DNA of 64,000 nt from Phallusia fumigata (Eukaryota > Chordata > Ascidiacea > Phlebobranchia > Ascidiidae): contig QXVZ01017483.1 in NCBI GenBank assembly GCA_008931825.1, positions 44,994-108,993 on the forward strand, given 5' to 3'. Made by a program: the position numbers and the translations under genes. This document shows positions 1-16,700 of the stretch, piece by piece; the first letter of the stretch is position 1, and every line of letters begins with the position of its first letter. The notes beneath the pieces were generated by a model. The model saw only the letters and a program-made list of their open reading frames with translations, had not been told where the DNA came from and did not search any database.

Positions 1-518
1 TTTTAGGGGTTAGCAGGGTAACCACTGGGACTTCAGAGTTAAACGAACAATCAAACAGACTAAAAACAATGTGTCATCTTTAGGAAGGGGACCTAATAAA
101 ATGATTTGGAAAAAGCTTGTAAAAAATGTTTGTTTTGCATCAATGGAGAAAGATATAACAGCATAAAAAATAATGTGCATACTTCATGCATCATAAGATC
201 CAGGCTGCTTTGCCCTTGGTTAATATCCCACTCTGCAACATTCACATTTCCATGGATTGGTGAAAGGGACAAGGGGCTTTCAACCTATAAAATCAAATGT
301 AAATGAATTAATAAAGATTTCATTGCTTTTTAAAAATGCTTGTCCATGCTCGAAGAACTCATTAAAAAGACAAACAAAAAGTATATCCGAAAAATATCAT
401 ACATTATGCTGACTGTGCAAGTTTTCTCTTTTTTGTATTTTACTAAATATACCTGCATGTTTTTCTGTTAAAAAAATTCTACAAACATAAACAATAAATA
501 AAATGTTAAACAATAAAC

Positions 519-3500
519 CTGTTCCCTTGATGTTAGACTTGCTAAAGAATTTGTAAATGAGGAACTTGAAATATCCCCAGGTGTTAGTGATCGTCGGCTG
601 CCTGTAAATTTACAGTTACTTTACTTACCAGATCGTTTTTGAAAGGTACTGGCTGGTATGCTATACTTTTTTAAATGCCTCCTAAATTATTTACATCAAT
701 GTATCGCAACGCAGATAGGCAAAGGTCAGACTACATGGTAAACTGTGAAACATCACGAAGAATACAGTTAGTTTTATCATTGTACTTCATACTATTGTTT
801 AAATATATGTTATCAAGTAACATTTATTCAATACCCTTTTTCAAATTGCTCTAAATATACAACTGAACAAAAATCGAAGTATATTTAGCAACCTCAACCT
901 GTCTGAAATACATACAACCACACCACTCAGAACCAAAAAAACCAAAGGCAAAGTTTATCAACAAAACAAATATGTGCAGTTTTTTCTTGTTTTACGTTAG
1001 GTGTATTTTTTGTTTTAAACAAGCATTCCTAAAAATGTGACAAGCAATTATTCATATACCTGTAGTTGACTTTTGACGAGACGAAGAACTTCGGAGGGAG
1101 ATTTGTGATCTTCGAATGGATTTTTGCATGTGACGAATTGTTTCTTCTTCACTATCTGAACTTGACTCACTATCGCCTGATTCATCAAATGACTTTGCTG
1201 AAAAATTAAGCAAAGGTTTTAAAGGATTTTTTGACCGTTTTTTTTTCAATAATAGTCATTCGACGAAATGACATAATGGTCATTGCATTTATAAGGTCAG
1301 AGATGCAAATCCATTATCTGCACAAAAAATAAAATAGGAATGCTTCCAAACCAGTGAATGTCAATGCATTAAACCAAAACGAATCTGCCAACCTCTAAAA
1401 TCAAACGTTCAAAACACAAATATGCCCGAAAAAACAAGACAGAGCGGCCAAAAGACTTTGACACAGAGTATAATACTTGTTTTTTTGCTTGGTCAGCGTA
1501 CATGACTGCCCCTTGATAATACCTTGTCCATCCGCAACCGTCGTTGCAGGATTTGTGATGTTGGCACTTTGTATGGCGAATATACTTCTGCTTAAAGCAC
1601 GAAAAAGGTTTCCTATGTTTGATGTTGAAGCATTAGAATCATCAGCTGTTTTTTCGTTTACTGCTGCTTCAGGCTTTTGTTTGTTCCCTTGAATTTCGTC
1701 TGGGTCGCACAAGCTATCGTTGTCTAGTGAATCTAATGAGTCTATGCTAGCGAAATTGGTCTGTTGTTTTATACTCACACTCCGGTCATCTAAAGAACAC
1801 ATCGACGCCATGCTAGAAAGAAAAGCTACTTTTAATAAGAAATAATTTTGTTAGCTTTGGTACCAAAGTCTGTCCTTCGCACTTCGCGCACAACGGCTGC
1901 GATAATGGGCCCCGCCTCAAGAAAGAAAACAAACATAGCAGAAGTTTCGACATGCTTCGTTTTGCTTCAATATCATTCCCCAAAACGTCAACCTTTGTTC
2001 GTTTTGACGGTAATCTATTGCTTCACATTAGAGCCTATATATTGATAAGGCTCTGTTCACACACATCTCATTGCACAGTGTAGATTCTGCTTTACATTGC
2101 CAGGGGCTAAATCCTATCGTACCAATGAAACTAGTCGTAAAAGATGGAGGTTATAAAGTGCTTGGCAAACAATCTGTCAACCAGCTTTTTCCACCTGTGG
2201 ACACTCCTTTTGGATATGTTTGCGTTTAAGGCGGATAAAAGCCTACAACATGCGATGATTCATCCAAATGCAACATTTTTCATTTTCTTGAGATTGCACA
2301 AACGTTCCAACACACAAATTACACTGTTATGCGTGTCCATTGAAGAAGGAAACTTGCATTTTGGGTCCATGGGTAGAAAAAAGGTCAGCAGATGCTTCAT
2401 TTTTGCACTTGTAACAACGTTATAAACTTCACACAAATTCAAAGACCCAATATGGCATATTGTCTGTAGAAAATACATAATGTTGCAAAAAGCTAAAGTG
2501 CCAAAAGTTAGCAGCAATTTTTGCCCCAACGCGGCTGACAAAGCAAGTCCTAATTAAAAGGACGTTGGCGAGCGTTGTGCTGCTAAATTCACAGCACTTC
2601 CATGCGTTGTTTGTGCTAATGAATGGGTGCCCAACTCGCGGCCCGCAGGTGACATGTGGCCCGTGGAGAGGTTTCATGTCACCCGCGAGACATCATATTG
2701 AACTGACGTTTAAACTTGTATAATTACCAACTAATTTCCCGATAGAATTCCAGCAACCGTTTCCCAAATTTTTGTTATTTTGCCAAGTAAATTTCTTAAA
2801 ACAATGTTAAGCTGCCCTCTGGATCTCTGTGCCAAAATTTTAATCCAAGTACTCTTTGACTTCCGATGGTAAAACAAATGTCATTGTTTCCACACAATCA
2901 TGTTTTATGTCGTTTGTTTCAACACAATACATTCTCATACTCAAGCAAAAACACGAACACAATGTAAATAGCGATAAAACAACTGGCTTGCTGTTCTATT
3001 TTTTAAATTATTATACAAAGGGGTAGAACACATATCTAGAATGTAATTTCGATGTGAGGATTTTGTTTATTTTCGCACCAATTTATAAAGTGAAAACTTA
3101 AATAATAAATTTCATGTTTTTAAATTTCCAATTTCATTTCGGACTGTATCAATTTAATTAGTCTGCTTTGTCAGCTCGTGAAAATGCGAACGGAGATTCT
3201 ACACCCTTGCCACGGTCACCCAAGTTTGGCGCTTGACACAACCACCCGGTTCGCTTAGATCAGTGGTCGGCAAACTGTGGGCCGCGGCCCATTTGTGGAC
3301 CGCGCAAACCTTACTTATGTGGGACACGCGGTATGTGGTAGCTGGTCCCTGACGCAATCGCGTGGCCGAAGCGCAAAGTCGTACTCCATTGCACCATCTG
3401 CTAACGTTGATTATTTGACATAACAAATTGTTTGCCACTGCATTGTGATAAAACAAACAATAGTTATTTGACATTACAAAAAGTATTGTTATCCAACAAA

Positions 3501-4906
3501 TCAATTGTGCTGGAACAGGCAACGCCTGAAACACATGAATAGCAACGTAATGTGTTCTCGACATTTTTTGATTGGTGAGTTTTAACAAGGAGAAATGAGG
3601 TTCATACACAAAAAAGATTGATCAGTGTTACAAGACATTAAACTTGTCTCAGTTATCTCATCTTGCACGGAATGTTTTGTGATGCGTGGGCCTCCAATTA
3701 AGATTAAATGACTTTTCGGCAATCAATGTGACGTCATACACAAAAATTACTCGCAGGAGGCAAAAGTCCTCAATAATTTTATTTGAATTGCGCCACTAAA
3801 TACTTGATTGTTACTCGGTCAGTATTTTAGTTTTCGACAGGGATTGTGCCGAGACCAACTATAGGCTGCAAAAATCTAATAACATTACTTTGCCGAGTAC
3901 CAAAACGCAATCTGTAACTTTACGCATTTTGATGTATTCCCCTAATTGCAAAAGCCCACTAAACCTGCTACAGCTAGGCAGAATGAACAATAACACATCC
4001 ATTTCTTCCAATAACAGCTTTCAGCCATTTTAATCGGTTTTATATGTCGCGGTATCGGTTGCTGTATTTTGGCCTGGTCAATAACAAAATGTGTTTGGCT
4101 AAAATTTTAGTGAATAAGTGCCAATATAGGCGTACGCCTGTTTACCTAATTTATGAAAAATTTAAAATTGTTCCCACCTAGTGCTTTGTTAGCTGCTTGG
4201 TATTGGGGTTCAAGAAACGCATCACAAGCCCGGAAGTTTTTGAAGCACGCTTTCTTTGTGAAAAACATGTAGAACAACACGATGATGGCACTCACTACCA
4301 CTATTACTACGAGGAACCAAACAGCTGCGTAGGAAACTGCGAAAAAACAAATTTTGTAAAAAATATTGCTTGAATGAGGATGTTTAACTGTCTTTGTGAT
4401 GACAACATTGGCGAGGTCGTAAAACTCTATAGCTGGTCATATTTTAAGGCAAGAATAAATTATTCATACGTTGAAAAATATGTACTGTTCCCTAGAGGAC
4501 TTATCAAGGAAGTTATTATTCAACTTGCATGCTGAATCACACATGTTCTAAAGCACCAGCACGATTTTTGCCAGCGAGAAAAATGTGTAATGCATACATG
4601 AAGTATTCTTAGAATTCAAAACACCCTGCTGTTTTCATGCGAACCTTACCAGCTTTTGACTAGTTCTTGCTGACGATTTTTCAGTCGAAAGAACTATTTT
4701 GAAACTTCCACCTATACTTTCTTGTCTATACAATGCAGTTTTTTACAAACAGCAAATACAATGACTAACTTTTACAAGTATAGTCAACCAATATCGGCGG
4801 TGTATTAACAAATTAAATTTTATTTTCTGCACCCTAAAAGAATAAACAACGCAGGGTGGCAGCAGCGGTACTTCGCAAATAACTTACCTCCATGTACAGC
4901 AATCAT
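519..4906 (-). CDS. Synaptotagmin-14/16-like membrane protein, 5' part (partial)
   Basis: Six exons join in frame: 4888-4906 (ATG at 4906), 4178-4336, 1523-1828, 1060-1197, 629-652 and 519-601; the gene continues off the left edge. All internal junctions down to 601 are phase 1. The predicted protein has a 6-residue start, one strong transmembrane helix (about residues 8-30, rich in V and I), then a KKACF motif, then a Ser/Asp/Glu-rich cytoplasmic tail (SESSSDSEEE). The short N-terminus, single helix followed by KK-x-CF and the acidic serine tail resemble the N-terminus of synaptotagmin 14/16, whose C2 domains would lie outside this window; that family call is inference. The 306-nt exon start uses an AAAAG acceptor at 1829, chosen because it alone keeps the phase. 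Exon joining is fairly secure, identity is not. Confidence 0.45.
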
Positions 4907-5946
4907 TTTGCAAATCAGATCACCAAATGTTAGCAATTCATAACCATTCCGATTTTGAGTTGGTCAAACAAAATGCGACACCAAAGCGCAAAGCAGATGC
5001 TCATGCGCACTAATAAAGAAAAAAGGCACGACTGTCAGAAAAGGAAACACCCAACGCAGGATATAAAGTGTAGCCCTATTTGACGCCCTCCCGTTCTGCG
5101 CATGCTTCCTTGATGTCATTTTGTCTACAGTGATTTATGTCATATAATTGTGGTCCGACTATTTGTTACGTCAACTTACAGTATTGCGATTATGAATCAA
5201 AAGTGCAAAATGAAAATGCGCCGCAACAGTTCCACGATGTGATTTTGACAAAAAAAATGATTATTTGGCGGTTTGGTTTAAACGTTGGTACAAATCAATC
5301 AACAATTTAGAGCAACTTTTTTATTGCCCAAGTTTGCCAAAACATTTTCGAACTAAAGAAATGAAATAATTTACCAAAAGAAAGTTGGCATGTTTAGCCT
5401 AAATTTGTACAGTGTCTTTTCTGGTAAGGGCATGTGCAGGTTATATTGTTTCTGTACACATTGCTGCGTGGTCTTTGTTTTGTTTCACGCAGATTTTGCA
5501 GATCTTTTCACGTGTAGGTAAGTGGAGAATATTGGTTTTGTAACGCGCGAGATCTCGTCTTAAACTGCCGGTAATAGATTGGCGTGTCTGAAATTGCTGC
5601 TGATGTGACATTTTGTTGTCACAGTGTTTTCGACTTTTGGCTACAATTGCTGATTTCGTAACAATGGTATATTTATTCTTGTAAGAATATGGTTTGTACA
5701 ATGCTTAAATATGAAACAACCATGGTCACAAGTCAGCTAAACTGTTTCGGACTTGGTTTAAATTGTCACTCTATTTTGCTTTTATTCGCTTGTTAACTTG
5801 GTCGTCCAATTTTATGGAATCCACGCTAACTCGTTATTTGTGCTTTTGTTCTCTCCTCTTCCATTTTTCGTTATTATGCTCTTATGTCCTTGTCTATTGT
5901 GATCAAAAGGGAGGGCAACAGCAAGTTTCGTGTACCGCGCCAAAAA

Positions 5947-6215
5947 TTGTGATTAAAAATATGCATATTCCCACATTTACCTATTGTTCTGTTTAAAAGG
6001 AGTTTCAAATTTGTTTCAGACTTCAGCACGAGTATTTTAATTTAGGAATGGTACTATAACTGATGTGTTTGGACACCATAAGTTTTATAATTTAAACAGA
6101 ACTATATCGTTAATATGGGAATATGCATATGTTTAATCACAGCTTTTGTATTTTAATTTACGAATGGTACTATAACTGATGTGTTTGGATACCATAAGTT
6201 TAAAAATACATATAA
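5947..6215. repeat. Inverted repeat with nested direct repeat
   Basis: A ~50-nt arm at about 5947-5999 (GTGATTAAAAATATGCATAT...) recurs inverted at about 6095-6145 (...ATATGCATATGTTTAATCAC). A ~50-nt segment at about 6038-6090 recurs directly at about 6153-6202 with few changes (AATGGTACTATAACTGATGT). This looks like a decayed foldback or MITE-type element. Confidence 0.6.
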
Positions 6216-8612
6216 AGTGCTTGTGACTACACTTCCTAAGCTAATTATATAGCGTCGTATATCTCGTTACATTCAAGTTTGTCATTGGTGTTCTACGTCC
6301 AAGTAAAAACCATAAAAAACAAGAGGAAAAAATAGAAATGAAGCAAAATAATTCTACTGAATCGGTTCTTAGAGCGCTTGTTAGTTTGTTTTGTTTGTAT
6401 CTTATAGGTGGACGGAAGGGCCGTTATAATGGTAAGTCCGCTTTCAAGCGACCTGCTTCATAGTAGTCCATTGGTTTGAGGTTTTTCGTATTTTTAGGGC
6501 TCTGTACTTTACCGTTTGGGCCATTTGCGGTTTAACCCATGTGTTAAACCCAATTGGTTTTTCTGAGCTGAAACAATACCGCTGTTGCATGCTCAGGAAA
6601 ACCCAAGAGTGTTTAGAACCCAAAAAAATTTGACCTGGACCAGGTGTTCCACCTATGTATGTTTTATGAATCAAAATAATTTATTTTTTTAAAGCAACAA
6701 ACACATGCTAAATATTTTTTCTGTCCCGAAAAAATCCAATGCCATCATTCGATGCGAAAATGGGCGAACAAAGGCTGCTTTTAGATTAGCGCTAGACATG
6801 TCACATGACTGCGTGAAAGGCAAATCATGCCACGTCTTTTCACTGACGTCAAAGAGTAAACTGTTGGTGAAAGAAAATCGTTGATTATGGTACAATCTAG
6901 TGACAAAACGACGTGCAACTGTTTCGTAAATGGTTTTTGTTTTATTCTTCTTATCAGTTAAGTTTAGAACATGTATGCAGTTAGATTTTTTTATCGAGTG
7001 AAGCTTTCGCAAAAACCAAATCCATATTGAACATGACAATGATGACATGGCGGTTATGCAGTCTTTTGTGAAACATCGTATTTCGCGATAGGTAAAATTT
7101 TGTTGTTGACAAAATGCAAATGAAACCTCAACGCTAAAGAACACTAGTCATTCACAAGCACAACTAGGTGCATTGTTTGATATTATGCAACAAAATCTTT
7201 TGACAAAGTGCATTCTTGTTTCTTTGAACCTATAAATATGTTATTGACATAACAGTGATAGGTTGATGTTTTATTGTAACTATGGTATAAAAATATGTGA
7301 ATCGAGAAATAGTTTCCCTTCCTTATTTTGTCATAAGTTTATATTATTTGGAATGAAAACTGAAACTGAAGGCCCGGCCAAGTGTATAGCATAATGTAAA
7401 AGTATGGTTGCCAACCATCCTTTATTTCAAAGGACAGTCCTATATTTTGCTCAATTTGTCTTGTTCTGTATTGAGATTTAAAATGACACTCTGAGTCCTT
7501 TATTTTAAAATAATTTTGACTGGTATAGTTCAATTTCGTGCTGTCAAGATGTCATTGCAAAAGTGTGTACTTCTTGGAGTGCAGACTCTTGTCAACTCTG
7601 CATTCTGCACAATACCAGAAGCACAGAGAAGCAGTTTTTTGTTTTATCTTGGGCATAATGCAATTCTCAATTTAAAAAAGGCACTCATTTTGGAAAAAAC
7701 AAAAATTCACAAACCATGTTACTAAACATTAAATAACCACAAAAAATAAACAATGGAGAAAGAAAGTAGGTGCCTTCAGACAAAGGAAAAGGCAATAACT
7801 TCGACTATTAACTGAACTTACAAAGAACCTAAACAAATAAGGATTATATAAATTTCAATGAAGTAATTGTCCTTCATTTGTATTGTAACAGAGTTGGTAA
7901 CCGTATGTAAATTCTTAACAGCAATTTGACAAACTGGGTACAATGTGACCCATAACTAAACTTTTGGTGTTGCAACAAACATTGATAAAGATCCTATCGA
8001 AAAAACTTGCTGCCAAAACCAGCCTGGCTTATTTAGTTGTGGCGTGGGTAGAGGTGAATGGCATCTTCTGTGCATTAAAGTGCAGAAGCAAAGACCACAG
8101 ACAACATTATCTTAAATAAAAGTTGATTACAGTGATGTGATTGCACAATAATAGTAGAAAGTTGTCAAAAACTTAATAATAGTCATCATCTGTAATCTAT
8201 ATCAGGGCTTCCCAAACTTTTTTGTCAGTAACCACTTTTAATTTATGACATTTTTCTGTGACCCCTCACTTTGACGGCGAATATCAGTTTAAAACATGTA
8301 TGCTGGTAAGGCCATTTTTCCTCGTCCGTGTAATTTAGTGCTTTTGTTATTTAGCATGTAGCCTAACCTACTTTATGTCCAACGGCACAATTTAATGACT
8401 AGAATCTGGCACACTTTTATAGCACAATGAAACTGATAAAGTAACTATTTAGCTGCATCACAAACATAAGGTGTTCATTTCTTTCTTCTATCATGTATTT
8501 CTTAAAACAAAATTTTCTTGCATTTGTTTTGGCATTTCTGTGTCAAAAGTCCTGTTAAGAGTACAATTCGTGTGAATGTAACACTTGGTGTTAAAATTAG
8601 CGCACTTGCAAC

Positions 8613-9049
8613 CAGTGGCGCAACTAGCGGGAGTTAAAAGGGATAGGTAAACTACCAATTTATTAAACGAATAGCTAAAATATCTTATCTTGTCTTTTGC
8701 TGAGTATTAGAGGGAATGTATCAGCGCGTGCATTATCGTTCGTTGTGTGTTATCACAGCGTATGTCCTCATAGAAACCAAGTATATCGCAGAACATTAAT
8801 TGTGTAAGGCGCAGTGTTAGAATGAGAAAAGGTGTTTCTCTGATTCAAAGTATCTCCATTGTTACTATAATGTGCATTTTGCTATACTGGCACTTTGCCG
8901 TGTTATATAAAGTTGATCCTCTGTTTAATTACGAGTAAATACGCGTCGGCGTGATGTACGAGAGCGAGTGTAATTAGGCGCATTATACACATAGACGCAG
9001 ATGGAAAGGGACCTGGCATGAAGACAAAACTACCCCCTAGTTGCCACGG
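8613..9049. mobile_element. Possible hAT-type MITE
   Basis: The left end reads CAGTGGCGCAACTAG and the right end contains CTAGTTGCCACGG, which are imperfect inverted copies about 437 bp apart. Similar termini are common in small nonautonomous hAT elements. I see no matching target-site duplication, so the boundaries are tentative. Confidence 0.35.
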
Positions 9050-10491
9050 CAGCCTAAAAACTTTAAATTACTGTTGCAAGACAATGCTTGTGTGACAACC
9101 TAGCTTATAAGGTGTTCGGCAAACGCAAAACAATCTTAGTTTTGCCAATGCCTTTGGTCTGCCATACCATTGCTGTGTTTAACCCAATAGAGTCATCAGT
9201 TTACCCTGAAACTCCAAAAATGGTTCAAATTAATGACATGTTTACTTCCAACTATGAGTGTCTCGTAGTTAGTAATGTAGTTTGTTTTGTCAGATACAAG
9301 TCTACTCAGAGTAGATGCATTCAATCGTACTGCACTGAAAATGAGCCTGCATCTCGAACTAACATTGTGAGCGTGTTGTTGTAACTGGCAACACGAGAGA
9401 CACCCTTTCTTTGCACTTTGGTACCTCACAGGAAATATACGAAGTAAAACGTCTATATATCAGGCATAAGAAAACAATATATCCTTTATCATATGTTGAC
9501 TATTTTTTCATTAGGCTTGTTTACTTTTCTGAACTGCATTAAAATACACTGGGCCAAGTAACAATTGTCTGCCCGAAACACTTTGAAACAGTAGTTACGA
9601 AAGTTGTAGTTTTTAACAATGGCCGTCACAACAGAACGCAGCTGGATTGGATCAGAAGAAAAGTTTCTAAAATTGCACTGGTGATCAAACTCTTCATTCT
9701 AACTATTTTTTATTGGTATGAGATAAGTCACCAAAACAATGCCTAAACTGCATAGAACTGGGTCAGAGAAAAACTTGAAGTGGGCAGAAGCAGTGGTGTC
9801 TTTTCTGGTTTTGTTCCAGAATCAAACATGGCCACCTTGGTTACGCCACCACCATTTAACAATCACCTGTCTGCTTTTGTTTGCCAAAAACAATAATTTT
9901 ACAAATTACCACAAAGTTTGGACTTGTGTAATTAAATATTAAACTGTATATGTGTAATGATAATGGGAAATTGTATGAGTGAAAAATATCAAAACCAGTG
10001 TATGTAAAGGCAGTATTGAGAAAGCCAACCCTAGTTATTATTGTGATTAAATAACAATTACTGTTACAACCGTATATTTATTAGTTATGCAAAAGAAGGA
10101 CAAGGAAACTAGCACAATATATTAATTTTAATAAAGGGGCATAAAGTGTATGCTGGGAGTGTCGTTATCAGGAACAGCATGCTTTAGTATTTGTTACAAA
10201 GGTGTGTGTGTTTTCATTTGCCTAGTTACATAGTACAATGTGAGATCTTTTTGCCAGTTGGACCGAATCATTCACAACAATCCTAACAGTTTATATTAAG
10301 ACATATGTGTAAGCTTCTGCCTATAATTAGCAATGTAGTAATTGTAGATAAATTCCAAAATATTCTTAAAAAACTCTTTATGTTCAGGTCAAATTTGTTT
10401 CAGGTAATTTTACAATTTTGCTATTTAAAAACTGTTGATCCAAGATAGAAGCAGTGTGGTGTAATTCCTTGCAGATCCTGTAAGATAGGTC

Positions 10492-13777
<3,286 letters not shown>

Positions 13778-16700
13778 TGGGACTATCCTGTTTTACATGG
13801 ACTGACTGGTTCATTCAGTTTGGAACTCCTCCAATTGGCTGATGCAAGCAAATATCTGTGCTTTATGTTGCACATCAGTCATATAATTTCTGTCTGGTTC
13901 ATTGGATATTCATGTCATTACTGTGGGATGATGCTAGAAACCATTGTTATTTCCAGTGCTTTTTGATGTTTTAAAGTACATCAATGTCCGCCTGTCTTTG
14001 TATTAATTGTCAACAAAATTGGTATAAATGTACACACATGACATACAGATCACTACTTATGCTTATCTGATCATTAACTGCAATTGTTTTGTGACTGCAT
14101 TAAAGGCAATATTTTAAATTTTAAAACGCGTCATTGTGTGGTTAGCGGTTAAAAAGACACTTATATTTATTTGTCAGCCCCTCGTACACCCATGCTTGGC
14201 CATAGTTAAATTATTCTTGGTGGTTTCTTTGCTTTTTTGATGCATTAGTGTTGTCAGTGTGTAAATATGTTTATTACCACCTTTATTGACTTTATTGCTA
14301 TCTTTCCATTCATAGATAGAAATATTCACTTATATTTTACAGTGACCACTACTTGATTATTGATGTAATGTGTACTGTTTGTTCATGATTGTGTTGAAGC
14401 CTATAACAGTGCACTGTAATTAACTGGTCACAAAAACAGAAAAACTGATTACACTTGCAATAACAATGTAAATGTGCAAACTACATGTCAAAAAGCTGAT
14501 TTAACCTACAGTTGTTTTCAAATTTCAAAGGTATTGTCGCATAAAAATGCTCTTTGTAATTGACTTTTATGGGGGGGAAGTTTTAGTCCTTTCTATACGT
14601 ATTAGAATATGTAAGTAGAATATATTTCATTGTTGCTTCATTGAGTGACTTGGAACAGTTTTTGTATGTTTTACTACCAAATAAACTTGGCAGAGAGGAT
14701 GACTGAATGGACGTAAGTTCTGTAAGCATAGATTTAATTTGTAGTAAAATTAAAGGCTCCCTACAATCACGAGAATGCCAAATTATTGGTTCTCTTCTAT
14801 AAAGGGTACACATATTGTTGTTACTTAATTTGTTTCTTTTGTCTAACATGGATTTGCTCCCACTCAAGAGTTGTTCTCATTTCTTCAAATTTTTACACAT
14901 GATAGATAGGTATCTGAAGTTGTGCACTGACAACTTTGTACCCAGTTCACCTAAAGGCCCCCAAAATGTAGAATTTTTAAAACAGCAATATTTAACAAAG
15001 TAAGTCAACTAGAAGTTTCCTATTTTAATCGGTTGATACACTGCAAAGTATTTTTTGACTTAAGTTTGGATTCAACGACTTTTTTACCCCAAATATTCAG
15101 TTTGCTTACATGCCCATTACTTCATACGAACTAATACCAATTGTATTGAAACTGAAAACGTACATATGTAGGTTACTTCTTATTGGTTGTTTAATATTTT
15201 AGTATGATTAGTCAATAATTTACTCTAAAAGCCGCAAAAACGTGTTCAAACGCTGACTGTTTTGCTCTAAATGCAAAACGACCCGACGCGAGGGAGTGAT
15301 CGACGAGTTTACCACACAAGCGACGCAACGCTTAGCGGTTGGTAACAGGCTGCTACACTTCATCCATAAACGGGCCAAGCGGGCGTTTCGCTGATTAAAA
15401 TTAGGCGGTGATGACTTCAACGCGTTTGCTATTTTGCTTTCTCTTTTCTTACATTCGCTCGCATTTTCGCTGACGAAAGCCATGTTGAAGGATGTGATCT
15501 CGTAATTTTAAAACCCTCACCAAAAACTAATTGTTGTTATTAAGTAAATAACTGGTGCTGATAGTAGCGGATGCTAATTTCCGAACAGCTACTGACATCA
15601 GCGATGTCCCACCTGCTTGTGGTTGCTATATTGCCGTAAGAAACCTGTTTGCGGAATTCCTAAATTAAAATATCGGACCCAGCCTTTTAAAATTTATGGA
15701 TAAAGCCGCTTAGCAGGTGCATTAGGTGGTTTGGGTGCCTGGCGTGATAATATCTTGGTGGACTTAAGTCGTACCAAGAATTTGTGGCGAAACTGGCGGT
15801 GTCTCCGACTTTCCGCTGGACTCGGGCGAGCAAATAAAAATCCTCGCCGCTGTTTACCTAGATGAGATAGCGACAACTCAAACGCAATTTTTGTCAGATA
15901 TGCATTAACAAAATAGATTGCTACATCTCCAAGGGGTAGGCTATATTTTTCCCGAGGAGATGGCGGCACTGTCACTTTACTGATAGCATCAACGTACCCG
16001 AAGCGCGTTGAGCGCGTGCTTTAAGATGTCTAGGCAAACCTTGTGTGTGTGTAAAAGACCCCGTCGGAACGGGGGAGTTACGTTGAAGGGTTTATAGCTG
16101 TTTCTGTCAGTGAATTGGGGAAAGCACGGGTCGCACCGTTATCTACTGGTTACAAGAACTTTTGCTCAGATTCTACTGCCGTGCTACAGATACTGTATAA
16201 TTGCAAGAAAAGATTTCCAAAGTTTGATGCAAACCGAGTCGCTGAAATTGAGCGGTACAGCGACATCAAATGTTGGAAGTGTGTTCCGTCCGATCTGTGT
16301 CCCGCGAGTGAAGCATCGCGCGGTTGGCCTACATGTCCTGTTCAACTGCCGGACATACCTGAGATGTTTATGCCTGTGGGTACAAGACCTGTCCAGTGCG
16401 TTTCACTGCACTGATTTCACTCTTGTCGTCGTTTACCGGTCGAAGAAAGCTGTTGCTTGGCTGTTTAGATGCAAAAAGGTTCTGCTTTAACGGATTAATC
16501 AACCGATTGACTGTATTTCAGCGACTGATGAATTACAGTTTAAATGGGGCTCGTTGAGTACGGGCAGCGAATTCATTTCGAACCGGTTATTGGCCATATT
16601 GTCAATAGGGAGACGAAATTGTCCACGTGCATTTGTAAATCAAAATCCAGTGTTTCATGACTACGTTCTTCGCGTTGGAAGTCTTATCGACAAGGCAAAC

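Larger units (their letters stand above)
4907..10491. other. Divergent intergenic region between the membrane-protein gene and RAB1A
   Basis: About 5.6 kb between two 5' ends, so it should contain both promoters. No open frame here looks like a conserved protein. It holds an imperfect inverted repeat near 5947-6145, a transposon-end-like sequence near 8203 and a possible small hAT-like element at 8613-9049. The rest is AT-rich and unremarkable. Confidence 0.6.

Noticed and set aside
2615-3320. hAT-type element bounded by the GCGGCCCGC and GGGCCGCGGCCC sequences
   Set aside because: The two end-like sequences are in the same orientation, so they are not the two termini of one element; only fragments can be claimed.
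5441-5701. 86-residue minus-strand frame with CKICVKQ as a zinc-binding protein
   Set aside because: Too few paired cysteines, no splice context and no recognisable family.
16059-16074. Perfect hairpin CCCCGT-CGGA-ACGGGG, considered as a Helitron 3' end
   Set aside because: No CTRR terminus follows the hairpin and no Rep/helicase coding sequence or 5' TC end is visible.
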